Part shown: piece after piece, positions 51,824-62,730 of the stretch
How the letters are laid out: every line of letters begins with the position of its first letter
Numbering within the stretch: position 1 is the stretch's first letter
NCBI GenBank assembly: GCA_963705275.1
Contig: OY970063.1
Location: forward strand, 1,984,001-2,048,000
DNA length: 64,000 nt
Direction of reading: 5' to 3'
Source: Fen-1135 sp963705275
GTDB taxonomy: Bacteria; Desulfobacterota; Syntrophia; Syntrophales; UBA2185
Translations under genes and position numbers: made by a program
Notes under the pieces: model-generated
The model's database searches: none
What the model saw: the letters and a program-made list of their open reading frames with translations, nothing else
What the model was told of the DNA's origin: nothing

Positions 51824-54800
51824 TCAATCAATTCTGTCGGCCGGGATTCTCACCTCGACTGCGTGTTCCTGATGGTCGTCAACAAGGAGAATCGTCTCAT
51901 CCCGTTGCGCGACGCCGTCGACGGTCACACCTGTTGCGCCATCGCCAACCTGACTGCGAAGAACGGCGATGTGGTAGACCGTTTCCCGATAACGGTAGTG
52001 CACCGTGAAGCCCTCCCAATCCGCTGGGAGGAGCGGTGCGAAACTCAGTCTATCCAACTCCAGCTTCAGCCCCAGGAGTGATTCCACGATCAGCCGGTAC
52101 ATCCAGCCGGCCGACCCTGTGTACCACGTCCATCCGCCACGGCCGGTGTGCGGTGAGAGCGCATAAACGTCAGCCGCGATGGCGTAGGGTTCCACTTTGT
52201 AAGTCGCAATCGACTCAGGAGACCTCGCACGGTTCACCGGATTGAGCATGGCCATCAGTTCCCAAGCGCGCTGGCTGTCGCCCAATTGAGCGAAGGCCAT
52301 CGCCATCCAGATCGCACCGTGGTTGTATTGCCCGCCATTCTCCCGTACGCCGGGGACGTATCCTTTTATGTAGCCGGGATTCAAATCAGACTTGTCGAAG
52401 GGCGGGTCCAGGAGCTGGATCAGCGGCTGGTCCCGGTGGATAAGGCGCTGATCCGCCGCCTCCATGGACATGCGCGCGCGTTCGGTATCACCTGCGCCGG
52501 AGAGAACAGACCAGCTTTGCGCAATCGAATCAATCCGGCATTCGGGGTTACTCATCGAGCCAAGCGGCGAGCCGTTGTCGAAGTAAGCGCGGCGGTACCA
52601 CCCGCCATCCCAGCCATGTTGCTCGATATTTCGGCGCATCTGAGCCGCCTCTGCCTCGCACCGTTCGGCGAAGGGTAGATCGCCACGCCTGCGGGCAACC
52701 TCAGTGAATTGCATAAGCACATCATACAGGAAAAAGCCCAGCCAGATGCTTTCGCCTTTCCCATCTGCGCCCACCATGTTCATGGCGTCGTTCCAGTCGC
52801 CGGAGCCCATGAGCGGCAATCCGTGCTCGCCATAGTTAAGGCCTCTCAGGATGGCTCTTACACAGTGTTCATACAAACTGGCCGCTTCTTGAGACCGGCC
52901 AGGCAGATCGTAATAGGAATCTTCATCCGCGTTTATCGGGCGGCCCTGAAGGAAGTGGCTGGTCTCATCCAATACACCGTAATCCCCGGTGCTCCGGACG
53001 TAGCGGCACATCGCCAACGGTAGCCAGAGGTAATCGTCGGAACAGTGTGTGCGCACACCGCGGCCCGTAGGAGAATGCCACCAGTGCTGTACATCTCCCT
53101 CGGGGAACTGACGGCCTGCGGCAAGAAGGAGGTGCTCACGCACGAGGCGCGGCTCGGTGTGGATGAGCGCCATTACATCCTGCAACTGATCACGAAAACC
53201 GAAGGCTCCCCCGGACTGGTAGTAGCCGCTGCGCGCCCACAGGCGGCATGCCAGCGTCTGATACAAGAGCCAGCCGTTGGTCAACATGTTGAGGGACTGG
53301 TCGGGTGTTTCCACGTTCACTGCACCGAGCGTATGCTGCCAGTATTGCCAGACCGTTTCGAGCGCGCCACGCGCAGCGGCAGATCCCCGGAATCGATGCA
53401 CTAGGTTGCCGGCGTCATCTGTATCCCTCCCTACGCCGAGCCTGAAGGCGATTTCACGTTCTTGCCCATCGGCCAGTTCAAAAGAAACCTGAATCGCTGC
53501 GCAGGGGTCCAGGGCCGCCCCTACCCTGCCGGAAAGCCGCAACCGGGTCATCGCGGCCGGACTCGCGAGCGTGCCGTTGCGCCCCAGGAATTCAGTCCGG
53601 TCGCCGCTTACCGTCCGGGTCGCTTCGTCCACGTCGAAAAAGGCAGTCCGGTCGAGGAATTCCGTATTGTAAGGGTTCCGCGCGAAAAGCGCCCCACTCA
53701 CGGGGTCAATTTCGGTGATCACATGCATGCTCGTCTTGGGCCGCAGATCTCCCAGAACCCATTCCGCATATCCGGTAGCAGAGAGCCGGCGTAATCTGCC
53801 TGACTCGTTTCTTACCTTCAATACCGTAAACTTGATTGATGCGTCCATGGCCACGTAAACCCATACCTCGGAGCGGATGCCGCGCTCTGTGTGCTCGAAG
53901 ACGGTGTAGCCAAATCCATGCCTGGTAACGTAAGGCGTTGTCCCGCGGCTGGGCAGCGGCATGGGAGACCAGAAATGGCCGCGGTCTTCATCGCGGAGGT
54001 AGAACGCTTCCCCGCTCGTATCACTCACGGGATCGTTATACCAGGGAGTGAGGCGAAATTCGTGGGCATTCTCGGCCCAGGTGTATGCAGAGCCGCTCTC
54101 CGAGATGACGGTTCCGAAGTGCGGATTAGCCAGGACATTCACCCATGGCGCCGGCGTCACTTGATCATGCGTGGTTGTAATGATGTACTCACGGCCATCA
54201 GGGGTGAATCCGCCAAGTCCGTTGAAAAACAGCAGATCGTGGCGAGGCAAGGCAGCAACTGCTGGGGGAGCGCCGCGGTGAGTCCGGGTCGGCGTAAGGA
54301 GTGGCATAGTTAATTCCACGAGGCTCCTACGGTTGATCTGGTCCGCCAGCATGCCCCGGGTGTCGGTGACGATGGCGCGAGCGACCGTTTGGAGCAGGAT
54401 GCGTTCCTCGTTCGATATCTGGTCCGCAGGCCTTACGAAAATGCCACCCGGTTGATCCGTCACGTTGGTTCCGACGCCTGCGGCAATGAGCCCCATAATC
54501 TGATCGTGGAGTAGCTGCCGGTAACCGGCGTGATCTTCGTTCCAGATCACCAGGTCCACCGCCAGTCCTTTTAAACGCCAGTACGTATGGGCTTGTATGA
54601 GTTGACGCACCAAGTCAATATTGGCCGGATCTTCAATCCGCAGGAGTAGGATCGGCAGATCGCCGGAAATGGCGTAGCCCCAGAGACCGGATTGCCCGCG
54701 GTGATTCTTGATGATGACGCTCGCATCGGCGCGTAGCGAAGCATTGGCATAGATCATCGAGCCGGCGAGGGTTCCGTAGAGCTGCGCGTCGGCCTCCGTG

Positions 54801-57800
54801 GCATTGATCTGCCGCAAAAAGACATCGCTGTGTGTCCACGCCAGATGGAAGACTCGATCTGCAAGACGCCGGTCCTGGTATTTCCCTACCAGGCTCAAGG
54901 CTGCGTCACGAGTCTCGCCGATGCCGGAGACAATATTGACCGTTGCCGTTTCTTCCGCATCGAGCGTGATTCGATAACGGATCGAGACGATCGGATCCAG
55001 CACGGAACCCTCACAGCCGGAGAGGGCCGTTGCATCACCCATCGCTTGCGGATCGGCAACTGTATTTCCGCGGCCGATGAACCGCAGGCGGTCTGTCTCA
55101 TAAGATATTTCTCCGATGTCCGCACCGTGTACGGCCATCAGATGAAACATCCAAGGAGCGTGCTCGCCCTGGGAGCGCGGCCGGCGCGTGCAGAGAATCG
55201 CCCGTTGCCGGCGGAGGATCTCGGTTTGAACAAAGAGATTGCTAAACGCCGGGTGCAGAGCATCCGCCGCCGGCGAGGCGAGGACGACCTCCGCATAACT
55301 CGTGACATCAATCGCTCTGCGTTTCCCGGAACGGTTGATAATGGTGATGCGGCGCAACTCGATGTCATCCTCGGGCGAAACGGCAATTTCCATATGCGTG
55401 TCGAGGTCGTGGTCGCGGCAACGGAACTCCGCTTTCGCCTCCGAAAAGATCGTTTCATAAGTATCCGCTTGTTTGAGTGCGGGCTGATAGGCCGTTGACC
55501 AGAATTCCCCACTGGTGACGTCGCGTATGTAACAGAAGGCGCCCCAATTATCGCAGGTGCTATCTTCGCGCCAGCGGGTGACGGCCATGTCCTTCCAGCG
55601 GCTGTACCCGCCGCCTGCGTTCGTGATCATCACGTGGTATCTGCCGTTTGACAACAAGTGCACTTCCGGTTTCGGCGTGTCCGGGCTGCCGAACACGCGC
55701 ACCGGCGCCTCAGTGCCCATGGATGCTGCATGGCTCTCGGAGAACTCGGTGGTGCGCGCGTAGAATGCCGTCGCCTTGGGGATTCGCTCCTGGAGTAACA
55801 GCATGGTCGCCTGGAACATGGGTTCCGACTCAAATCGCTTCTGCATCGGACGGTTCAAGAGCGCATAGGCCAGAGAGAGGAAGCTCATGCCCTGATGATG
55901 TTCCATGAAGGACCGGACCACAGCGCTTGATTGTCCGCGCGGCAGACGGGAAGGAGTGTAATCGATTGCCTCATAAAAACCATACGTTCCCATAACGCCT
56001 TCAGACGCAAGACGCTCGAGATTCAGGCATGCCTCTTCGGGCGCTACCATCAGCGCCAGTGCAGAGGCATAGGGTGCAATGACCAGATCCTCGGCGAGCC
56101 CGCGTTTGAGACCCAGGCCGGGTACGCCAAAGGCGCGGTACTGGTAGTTGAGATGAACGTCGATTGCGTTGTAGCCGGATTCCGAACTGCCCCAGGGCAC
56201 CGCGCGTTTCCTCCCATAATCGATCTGCCGGGCCACCGCCGCCTTGTAGGTCTGATCGAGTAGTGTGTGTTCGTACGTCGGCATCACCAGGAGTGGCATG
56301 AGGTATTCGAACATCGAACCGCTCCACGAAAGGAGGACCTGTACTCCACCGGCTGTGGTCAGCAAACGTCCCAGAGCAAACCAGCTCTCCTGCGGCAGCT
56401 GTCCCTGCGCAATCGCAATGAAACTGCAAAATCTTGCTTCCGAAGCCAGTAGATCGTAGTAACTCAGGTCCCGCCGACGTTCACCAACTTTGTACCCGAT
56501 AACGAGGAGATTGCGTGGCTCGTCGAACAGAAAATCGTATTCCATATGGGTGAGTTCGTCGATTCGCCGTGCCAGCCCTTCGATTACCATAATCCTCTCT
56601 CCAGCGCGTCGGCTTGCCTCTTTAATGAGATGACGACGTTCGCCAGTCCATACGCTCTCCGATGTCTCGTTAGAGTTTGGCCGTCCTTCGATTGTTTGGA
56701 GGGATTCCGCCTCAAGGTTGGCCAATCGGCGCAGCGTCGGGATATCATCGATATCCGGCATCTCGCGGGGCCTGTCCGGCGTTGCCGGCAATGATGTCCA
56801 GGCCGCGAGAAACGTCAGATCATTGAGGGCGGCCCGGCATTGCCTCGCAAGGGCCTGCGCCCACCACTGCGTCTGGCTCTCGGGCTCCGCATCGAGAACA
56901 TTGGCGCCGGTGACCACTTCCGCGGCGGACGCTGCCAACTGATCAAGGCACAGCCGCGTCGCCGAAAGCGTGGCGGGTGGGGAATCGATTGCGGACTTCA
57001 GTAGTTTTTGTAGTTGTACGAGTTGGTCCGAAGCGGTTTTGCCATCCATGTCACCGAGGACACCGATGGTGTCACTGATTCCCTCAAACACCCGCGATCC
57101 GAGAATCCGGTCGTCGGGAAGTGCGAGCAGTCCCTGCCGCAGTATCAGCAAATGACCGGCAAGGTTTCCGCTGTCCACGGTCGAGATGTAGGTAGGTCGC
57201 AGAGGTTGCAGGGATTTTGTGTCGTACCAGTTATAGAAGTGGCCTCGGTAACGTTCCAATGATTCCATTGTATGGAGTGCATTTGCCGTACGCTCGATGA
57301 GTTGTCCCGCCGAGATGTAGCCGAAGTCGTAGGCAGACAAATTTGCGAGAAGGGCCAGGCCCATGTTGGTCGGCGACGTGCGATGTGCAATTACGGCAAC
57401 GGGATACTCCTGAAAATTGTCAGGGGGCAGCCAATGATCTTCCGGGCCGACGAAGGTTTCGAAAAAGGACCATGTCTTGCGGGAAAGCTTCCGGAGAAAG
57501 GTGGTCTGGTCAGCCGTCAGCCGTGCTTCGCGACGAGCAAGCGGCCAGCTGATCCACCAGGCGACAAAAGGAGAGACAAACCAGAGTCCCAGTATGGGCC
57601 CGGCCACCACTAATGTCACCGGCCTCGAAAGCGTCAGATCGATAACCGCGGCAATGGCAAGAACCGGGGCGATCCACATGGATCGGCAAAAAGAACCAAG
57701 GTCCGTGCGGTCGCTGCCATATCGTTCGGCCGACGTGCTCCATTCGAGAAGGCGCTTGTGGGTGACCAGCATCCGCCAGCCCGTGCGCACAATCGCGTCG

Positions 57801-60559
57801 AGACTGAAAAACGCCTCGTAGGGAAGGCAGATGAGCGTAAATGCCGCCTGAGCGAAGTGCCGGCCGGCGGAGTGCAGGTTGGCATCAAGGTGCTGACTCA
57901 GAAGCACATCATCCGGCTTCTGAAGGGTTTGCAGGAGAGAGTTAATCAGAGAAGGGATCAGGATGATTCCGAGTACCCATAGGGTCCAGAACCAGGCCGC
58001 TGACAAGACCGTCCAGCCCAGCAGTAAAAGGAGTGTCAACGCCGCTGGCATGAGGCTGCGCCGCAGGTTGTCGAATATCTTCCACTGGGACAGCCATGAG
58101 AGTGGATTCTTATGAGGACGCGCATCATGGCCGGGAACACCCGACAGCAACCATCGCAGGAGCTGCCAATCACCGCGAATCCAGCGATGCCGACGGTTCA
58201 CGTCTGCATTGTAGCCGTGCGGATATTCCTCATAGAGCATCACATCGCTCAACAACCCCGCCCGCGCATAACACCCTTCCAGAAGATCGTGGCTGAGGAT
58301 CCGGTTCTCGGGGAAACGTCCTTTGAGCGTTCGCTCGAAGGCATCAACTTCGTATATGCCTTTGCCGATGAACGAGCCTTCACCAAACACGTCTTGATAA
58401 ACATCGGAAACTGCACGCGTATAGGGATCGATTCCGGGCTCGCTTCCGCACATTGTCGCATACCGCGACCGGTTCATGCCAGGCAGGCTTACGGCGACCC
58501 GTGGCTGAAGAATGCCGTAACCATCACAGACAAGCTGCTTATCTTCGCTGTACCGCGCACGATTCAGAGGGTGCGCCATGGCGCCCATAAATTGCCACGC
58601 CGCATCGCGCGGCAATTGCGTATCCGTGTCGAGGGTGATCACATACTTCACGCTCGATAAGACTCTCGTGTCACCGATGATGAGGGAAAAACGATCCCCC
58701 GCATGTTCCCCGCCCCGCAGGAGAGCATTCAATGCCGCTAGTTTCCCCCGTTTGCGCTCGTAACCCATCCAGATTAGCTCCTGAGGATTCCATCGACGCG
58801 GGCGATGGAAAAGGAAGAAGGTGTCGCCTCGGGAATGACCGTACTTGGTATTCAGCTCTTCGATCCTTTGCCGGGCAAGCCGCAAAAGCGGTTCGTCTTC
58901 AGGGAGCGTTTCCTCCTGTGCGTCTCGAAAATCGGTCAATAGGCTGAAGTGCAGGTTAGCGTCTTGATTTGCCAGGAACCGTACTTCAAGCGCCTCGATC
59001 AAATCCTCTATATTCTGCGTGCTTATGAGCATCGTCGGAACCACGACCAGTGTGCGTGATTCCGGCGGTATCCCTTTGGAGAAGTCCATGCGCGGCAACG
59101 GATGGGGTGTCACCAGCAGCGTCGCCAGCCAATTCACCAGGGCAACGGCAAGCTGACTTACGCTTAGAACTGAGAGGAGTACGATCAGAACAATTGCCCA
59201 TCCCGGCAACGCACCGACATGCCCCTTCGCCACTAAGCCCCCGGCGAAGATTGCCGTCATCAGTGTGATTGTACCCAGATAGAGGATCAAAGGAAACCGG
59301 CGGCTCCATCTCTGAAGGTACTCAGATGGGGAAAGGCGTACTTCCAGCGCCCGTTCGAGTTGTGGCAATCCCTTGTCGATCAGGTAAAATCCGACATGTG
59401 CGGCGCGATCATTGCCGTCTTTCCCATTCGAACCCTCATGCGCCAGCCCAATTGCCGTGCGCGCCACCTCACTCTCGGAAAACCGGCTGTGTCTCGCTAT
59501 CTTTTCCACGACATGGCGGTAACGGTCACGGGTAGAAAAATCCATGGTGCCGTAAACGCCGCCAGGGTCCTCACGCAACATTTGGTCGACAACGCTCATC
59601 GTCTCGACGAATTCGCGCCAGTCCATCGCGCCCAGGAAACGAAGACTACCGATGCTGTTGCTCATGGATACCTGATCGGCAGCCTGTTGTTGGTTCTCCG
59701 CCTGCACCAGTTGCCGGATCGTCTGGCCGCACTCGGACAGCCGCTGCTCAAGCCAGGTAAGCGGCAATGACAGGGCAGGACCCTGTCCCTGCAGACGGCG
59801 TGTAATTTCCGCGATAAACGAGCTGACCAGTGGCGGGTTTGATCGTGCCATGTCTGCAATCACCAGAATCAGGCTTTTCGGGTCCTTCGCGGCGCTTTCT
59901 GTCATCTGATCTGCCCAATAATCGGCCAGATTGCGGTCGATCCTATCGGTAGCGATGCGGGCGGCAATGCGTCGGAGATTCTCGATCAGGGCCAGGCGCA
60001 GCATGATAGGAATTGCCCACAATTCGCCTAACTTCAGAGAAGTGACGGTCTGGTATGCTGCAACAAATCTGCCGAGAATCTCCGGATCGACCCGTCCATC
60101 GCCATGTGATATCATCTCCAGCGCGATGTCATATACGCGCGGCAGAGCAGCCGAAGGACCATTCATCAGGCGGGGGAGTGCCCGGCTGTACCCTTTTGGC
60201 AAATGTCTTCGGGCGGTGCGTATCTGCTCTTCAATCAGATAGAAGTTGTCGAGCAGCCATTCCCCGGCAGGCGTAATCCGGCGGTTTGCCTTAACCGCCT
60301 CCGTCAGCAAATTTTGGACGCCAATCAGGAGGCCTTCATTCTCAGTCAGTCGTGTCAGAAGCCGATCCGGAGCGTGTCCCGGGCTTAATGTGTGTGAGCC
60401 TGCGAGAGTCTTGCCATGCTGCTCCATCTGATCGGCGCTGAATAACTCCGCTCGCAGCGGCGGCTCGAAACAGGCAAACTTTTGCGCCAAACCGTTTCCC
60501 GAAAGGTACGACCTGAGACGGATTAAGGACTCACTGATAACCTTGCTGCTCACCTTCAC
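51824..60559 (-). CDS. ndvB: Cyclic beta-1,2-glucan synthase (NdvB/ChvB-like)
   Basis: A 2911-residue inner-membrane enzyme that makes periplasmic cyclic beta-1,2-glucan from UDP-glucose. The first 400 residues are helical; two membrane segments follow (about 420-480). The GT84 glycosyltransferase has LVVVPTMLISTQNIEDLIEA (about 500), VITLDTDTQLPRD (about 640) with its DxD, and HRWIRGDWQLLRW (about 776). More membrane segments occur at about 835-870 and 915-1000. A glucoamylase-like region (about 1350-1560, EYDFLFDEPRNLLVIGYKVG) precedes two beta-sandwich parts and a GH94 phosphorylase domain with GSGDWNDAMNMVG (about 2590), which sets chain length. It starts at a GTG with AAGGAGG 8 nt upstream. 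Length matches known homologues (about 2830). No ABC exporter (NdvA/ChvA) gene is adjacent. Confidence 0.93.
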   Translation of the reverse strand: MKVSSKVISESLIRLRSYLSGNGLAQKFACFEPPLRAELFSADQMEQHGKTLAGSHTLSPGHAPDRLLTRLTENEGLLIGVQNLLTEAVKANRRITPAGEWLLDNFYLIEEQIRTARRHLPKGYSRALPRLMNGPSAALPRVYDIALEMISHGDGRVDPEILGRFVAAYQTVTSLKLGELWAIPIMLRLALIENLRRIAARIATDRIDRNLADYWADQMTESAAKDPKSLILVIADMARSNPPLVSSFIAEITRRLQGQGPALSLPLTWLEQRLSECGQTIRQLVQAENQQQAADQVSMSNSIGSLRFLGAMDWREFVETMSVVDQMLREDPGGVYGTMDFSTRDRYRHVVEKIARHSRFSESEVARTAIGLAHEGSNGKDGNDRAAHVGFYLIDKGLPQLERALEVRLSPSEYLQRWSRRFPLILYLGTITLMTAIFAGGLVAKGHVGALPGWAIVLIVLLSVLSVSQLAVALVNWLATLLVTPHPLPRMDFSKGIPPESRTLVVVPTMLISTQNIEDLIEALEVRFLANQDANLHFSLLTDFRDAQEETLPEDEPLLRLARQRIEELNTKYGHSRGDTFFLFHRPRRWNPQELIWMGYERKRGKLAALNALLRGGEHAGDRFSLIIGDTRVLSSVKYVITLDTDTQLPRDAAWQFMGAMAHPLNRARYSEDKQLVCDGYGILQPRVAVSLPGMNRSRYATMCGSEPGIDPYTRAVSDVYQDVFGEGSFIGKGIYEVDAFERTLKGRFPENRILSHDLLEGCYARAGLLSDVMLYEEYPHGYNADVNRRHRWIRGDWQLLRWLLSGVPGHDARPHKNPLSWLSQWKIFDNLRRSLMPAALTLLLLLGWTVLSAAWFWTLWVLGIILIPSLINSLLQTLQKPDDVLLSQHLDANLHSAGRHFAQAAFTLICLPYEAFFSLDAIVRTGWRMLVTHKRLLEWSTSAERYGSDRTDLGSFCRSMWIAPVLAIAAVIDLTLSRPVTLVVAGPILGLWFVSPFVAWWISWPLARREARLTADQTTFLRKLSRKTWSFFETFVGPEDHWLPPDNFQEYPVAVIAHRTSPTNMGLALLANLSAYDFGYISAGQLIERTANALHTMESLERYRGHFYNWYDTKSLQPLRPTYISTVDSGNLAGHLLILRQGLLALPDDRILGSRVFEGISDTIGVLGDMDGKTASDQLVQLQKLLKSAIDSPPATLSATRLCLDQLAASAAEVVTGANVLDAEPESQTQWWAQALARQCRAALNDLTFLAAWTSLPATPDRPREMPDIDDIPTLRRLANLEAESLQTIEGRPNSNETSESVWTGERRHLIKEASRRAGERIMVIEGLARRIDELTHMEYDFLFDEPRNLLVIGYKVGERRRDLSYYDLLASEARFCSFIAIAQGQLPQESWFALGRLLTTAGGVQVLLSWSGSMFEYLMPLLVMPTYEHTLLDQTYKAAVARQIDYGRKRAVPWGSSESGYNAIDVHLNYQYRAFGVPGLGLKRGLAEDLVIAPYASALALMVAPEEACLNLERLASEGVMGTYGFYEAIDYTPSRLPRGQSSAVVRSFMEHHQGMSFLSLAYALLNRPMQKRFESEPMFQATMLLLQERIPKATAFYARTTEFSESHAASMGTEAPVRVFGSPDTPKPEVHLLSNGRYHVMITNAGGGYSRWKDMAVTRWREDSTCDNWGAFCYIRDVTSGEFWSTAYQPALKQADTYETIFSEAKAEFRCRDHDLDTHMEIAVSPEDDIELRRITIINRSGKRRAIDVTSYAEVVLASPAADALHPAFSNLFVQTEILRRQRAILCTRRPRSQGEHAPWMFHLMAVHGADIGEISYETDRLRFIGRGNTVADPQAMGDATALSGCEGSVLDPIVSIRYRITLDAEETATVNIVSGIGETRDAALSLVGKYQDRRLADRVFHLAWTHSDVFLRQINATEADAQLYGTLAGSMIYANASLRADASVIIKNHRGQSGLWGYAISGDLPILLLRIEDPANIDLVRQLIQAHTYWRLKGLAVDLVIWNEDHAGYRQLLHDQIMGLIAAGVGTNVTDQPGGIFVRPADQISNEERILLQTVARAIVTDTRGMLADQINRRSLVELTMPLLTPTRTHRGAPPAVAALPRHDLLFFNGLGGFTPDGREYIITTTHDQVTPAPWVNVLANPHFGTVISESGSAYTWAENAHEFRLTPWYNDPVSDTSGEAFYLRDEDRGHFWSPMPLPSRGTTPYVTRHGFGYTVFEHTERGIRSEVWVYVAMDASIKFTVLKVRNESGRLRRLSATGYAEWVLGDLRPKTSMHVITEIDPVSGALFARNPYNTEFLDRTAFFDVDEATRTVSGDRTEFLGRNGTLASPAAMTRLRLSGRVGAALDPCAAIQVSFELADGQEREIAFRLGVGRDTDDAGNLVHRFRGSAAARGALETVWQYWQHTLGAVNVETPDQSLNMLTNGWLLYQTLACRLWARSGYYQSGGAFGFRDQLQDVMALIHTEPRLVREHLLLAAGRQFPEGDVQHWWHSPTGRGVRTHCSDDYLWLPLAMCRYVRSTGDYGVLDETSHFLQGRPINADEDSYYDLPGRSQEAASLYEHCVRAILRGLNYGEHGLPLMGSGDWNDAMNMVGADGKGESIWLGFFLYDVLMQFTEVARRRGDLPFAERCEAEAAQMRRNIEQHGWDGGWYRRAYFDNGSPLGSMSNPECRIDSIAQSWSVLSGAGDTERARMSMEAADQRLIHRDQPLIQLLDPPFDKSDLNPGYIKGYVPGVRENGGQYNHGAIWMAMAFAQLGDSQRAWELMAMLNPVNRARSPESIATYKVEPYAIAADVYALSPHTGRGGWTWYTGSAGWMYRLIVESLLGLKLELDRLSFAPLLPADWEGFTVHYRYRETVYHIAVLRSQVGDGATGVTVDGVAQRDETILLVDDHQEHAVEVRIPADRID

Positions 60560-60963
60560 TTTTCAAGCCTCCTTATGGGGTGAAGCCTTCTGTGGTCCGG
60601 ATTAGTCATTTCTCATGAACGGTCTGTCGGTTAAAAGGTGCTCCATTCCTCTAAACCCGTTTGTTTATGTATTTAATTGATTGCATATTTGTGAATGTAC
60701 CAGGTCTTAACCAGTTGTGTCGGTGACCTGCACCCAAAGCTTGTAACACATTTTTAGTTAGTGCTCGGCGATTTGTTTGGCGATTGCCGAGTGAAGCATA
60801 GTACAGGTTGTTTGAATCAGAAAACCAACAGTACAGGAAGCACTAAGTGAGTTTTTTGTCAGTCATTATTTGAGACAATAATGATCATATTCGCATAATG
60901 CACCCGTATGGGAAGTGATTCATACTACCCTTTTCTTCTCTATCTTTGGAGCACCGCGGTGTA
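60560..60963. other. Intergenic stretch between the glucan synthase and the AOR gene
   Basis: This 404-nt AT-rich stretch should hold the glucan synthase promoter and the end of the AOR transcript (both minus). CTCGGC (60764-60769) and GCCGAG (60786-60791) can pair across a 16-nt loop, without a T-run. No gene is seen. Confidence 0.55.
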
Positions 60964-62730
60964 TCAATCAGCACCCTGCTTTTCGAGAATATTTTTCACA
61001 TGGTCGATGGCGCAGCGTATATATGTTTCATCAAATTTTCCCACAGGCGATGATGTCTCGAAGATTCTTTTCGGGATGCGCAGTTCGTTCAGGGAAAATC
61101 CTTCTCTTGTTTTAAACCGGTACTTTTCGCGATAAATTTCCGTACCGATCCTGTTAATCTCTTCAAGTTTCAACTCGAATCCAAGCAAAGGAAGCAGTTT
61201 CGACACAATGTCAGGCGTATAGATTCCCCTCGCGAAGAAACAGACGACCAAGCTTGATAATATCTGACGCCATTTCTCCTCCTCTAATAGCATATCGGCA
61301 AGTTCCTCGGGACTGGTTTGTTTTTGGGCAAGCACTTTCTGGTCAATGCTATAGCCTGCATTGTCCAGATGGCTGTGTCGCAAGCCGATTAAGCTTCCTA
61401 CATGGGTACCGGGGCCCGTATGGTATCCTGCCATTTCATTTTTTCCAAAGGCCAAAGCGGAATCTCTATTTCCATATATTGAGGCCGCGTATTCAACACC
61501 CTTTGCCAAGGCCATGTAAAAATCATTGGGTTGCTCAGTGATCAATCTGGTCGCATTGATGTATGGCACTGGATCTCCCCAGGAAAATTTAATCCCCATC
61601 GTTTCTTTTTCAGAGATGAGTCCCTGTTCCTGTGCCTCCGTTACCCATGCCAGAACGACACCAGTGCTCATGGCATCCATCCCCCATGTCTCGACACTAT
61701 CCATCAATTTCAAGATGCCCTCGGGCTCGGAAATACCCAGCATGGAACCTAATGAATATATCGGTTCATAGTCGTAGGATATCATGGACGTTTTATAGTA
61801 ATACGGTTCATCCTCATATGGTTCTCTGAGTGCAGCGATATGGATGCATCCCACAGGACAATGAGAACAGGCCAAGCGCCTGCCTAAATATCCCGCTGCA
61901 AACGCCTCACCGGAAATCACATCCGCTTTCTCAAAGGTTGCAGCTTTTAGATTTCTCGTGGGGAAACCGCCGAATTTATTCAGTGCTATGATATTCTCGG
62001 CGGTTCCCAGATCATGATATTTCTTCATGACCGGGGATTCTACCGCTGTCTGATAGATTTCTTCATACATTTTTCGGTAAAGCTTTGTGTCGGCAACAGG
62101 CACTGATGATTTTCCGGAGATGGCAATCGCCTTGAGTTTTTTACTTCCGAAGACGGCGCCCAATCCCAATCTGCCAAAATGACGATACGTCTCCGTCGTT
62201 ACACTAGCATATGAAACAAGGTTTTCCCCCGCCTTGCCGATTCGCATGATTGTGCGCAAGCCTCCTCCCGTCTCATTCTCTCTGATGATACGCCCTGTTG
62301 CGGAACTACCCATCCCCCACAGTGAAGAGGCATCACGAAAGTACACCTTGTTCCCATGAATGGATAAATAGATGGGGATATCACTGACGCCTTTCAAGAC
62401 AATGGCCCCGTATCCGGCCATACGGATTGCAACCGCACTTCTACCGCCACAGTGGCTCTCTCCCAGGTTGCCGGTATGGGGAGATTTAAACATGGCGACT
62501 GTTTTAGAGGCCAAAGGGAACAATGACGTAAGGGGACCAACCGCGAATATGATCGGGTTCTCCGGGCCGATGGGATCGCAACCAGTGGGACATTCTTCAT
62601 GAAGGAGCTGTATAGCCACGCCGGTGCCCCCGATATACCTGTCAAAAAGCTCAGGCCTCTTTTTTGTCATGAAGGTTCTATTTGATAGGTCTATATAAAG
62701 GATATTGGCAAGGGGATCATCTGTTAACAT
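60964..62730 (-). CDS. Aldehyde ferredoxin oxidoreductase family tungsten enzyme
   Basis: A 588-residue AOR-family enzyme with a tungsten bis-pterin cofactor and a [4Fe-4S] cluster. NILYIDLSNRTFMTKKRPEL (N-terminal domain), YIGGTGVAIQLLHEE and HTGNLGESHCGGRSAVAIRM bind the pterins; cluster ligands are C-x2-C-x3-C in CSHCPVGC (about residues 288-295), and a late Cys is in SSLVVCFFARGIY (about 492-504). Length is normal for the family. It overlaps the upstream ferredoxin gene by 14 nt, so electrons probably pass to that polyferredoxin. Substrate is unknown: aldehydes or acyl compounds are possible. Confidence 0.9.
   Translation of the reverse strand: MLTDDPLANILYIDLSNRTFMTKKRPELFDRYIGGTGVAIQLLHEECPTGCDPIGPENPIIFAVGPLTSLFPLASKTVAMFKSPHTGNLGESHCGGRSAVAIRMAGYGAIVLKGVSDIPIYLSIHGNKVYFRDASSLWGMGSSATGRIIRENETGGGLRTIMRIGKAGENLVSYASVTTETYRHFGRLGLGAVFGSKKLKAIAISGKSSVPVADTKLYRKMYEEIYQTAVESPVMKKYHDLGTAENIIALNKFGGFPTRNLKAATFEKADVISGEAFAAGYLGRRLACSHCPVGCIHIAALREPYEDEPYYYKTSMISYDYEPIYSLGSMLGISEPEGILKLMDSVETWGMDAMSTGVVLAWVTEAQEQGLISEKETMGIKFSWGDPVPYINATRLITEQPNDFYMALAKGVEYAASIYGNRDSALAFGKNEMAGYHTGPGTHVGSLIGLRHSHLDNAGYSIDQKVLAQKQTSPEELADMLLEEEKWRQILSSLVVCFFARGIYTPDIVSKLLPLLGFELKLEEINRIGTEIYREKYRFKTREGFSLNELRIPKRIFETSSPVGKFDETYIRCAIDHVKNILEKQGAD

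Noticed and set aside
54830..55498. 222-codon plus-strand open frame opposite the glucan synthase gene
   Set aside because: Shadow of the long GC-rich coding frame; no ribosome binding site or recognisable family. Many similar ones occur along the same gene.
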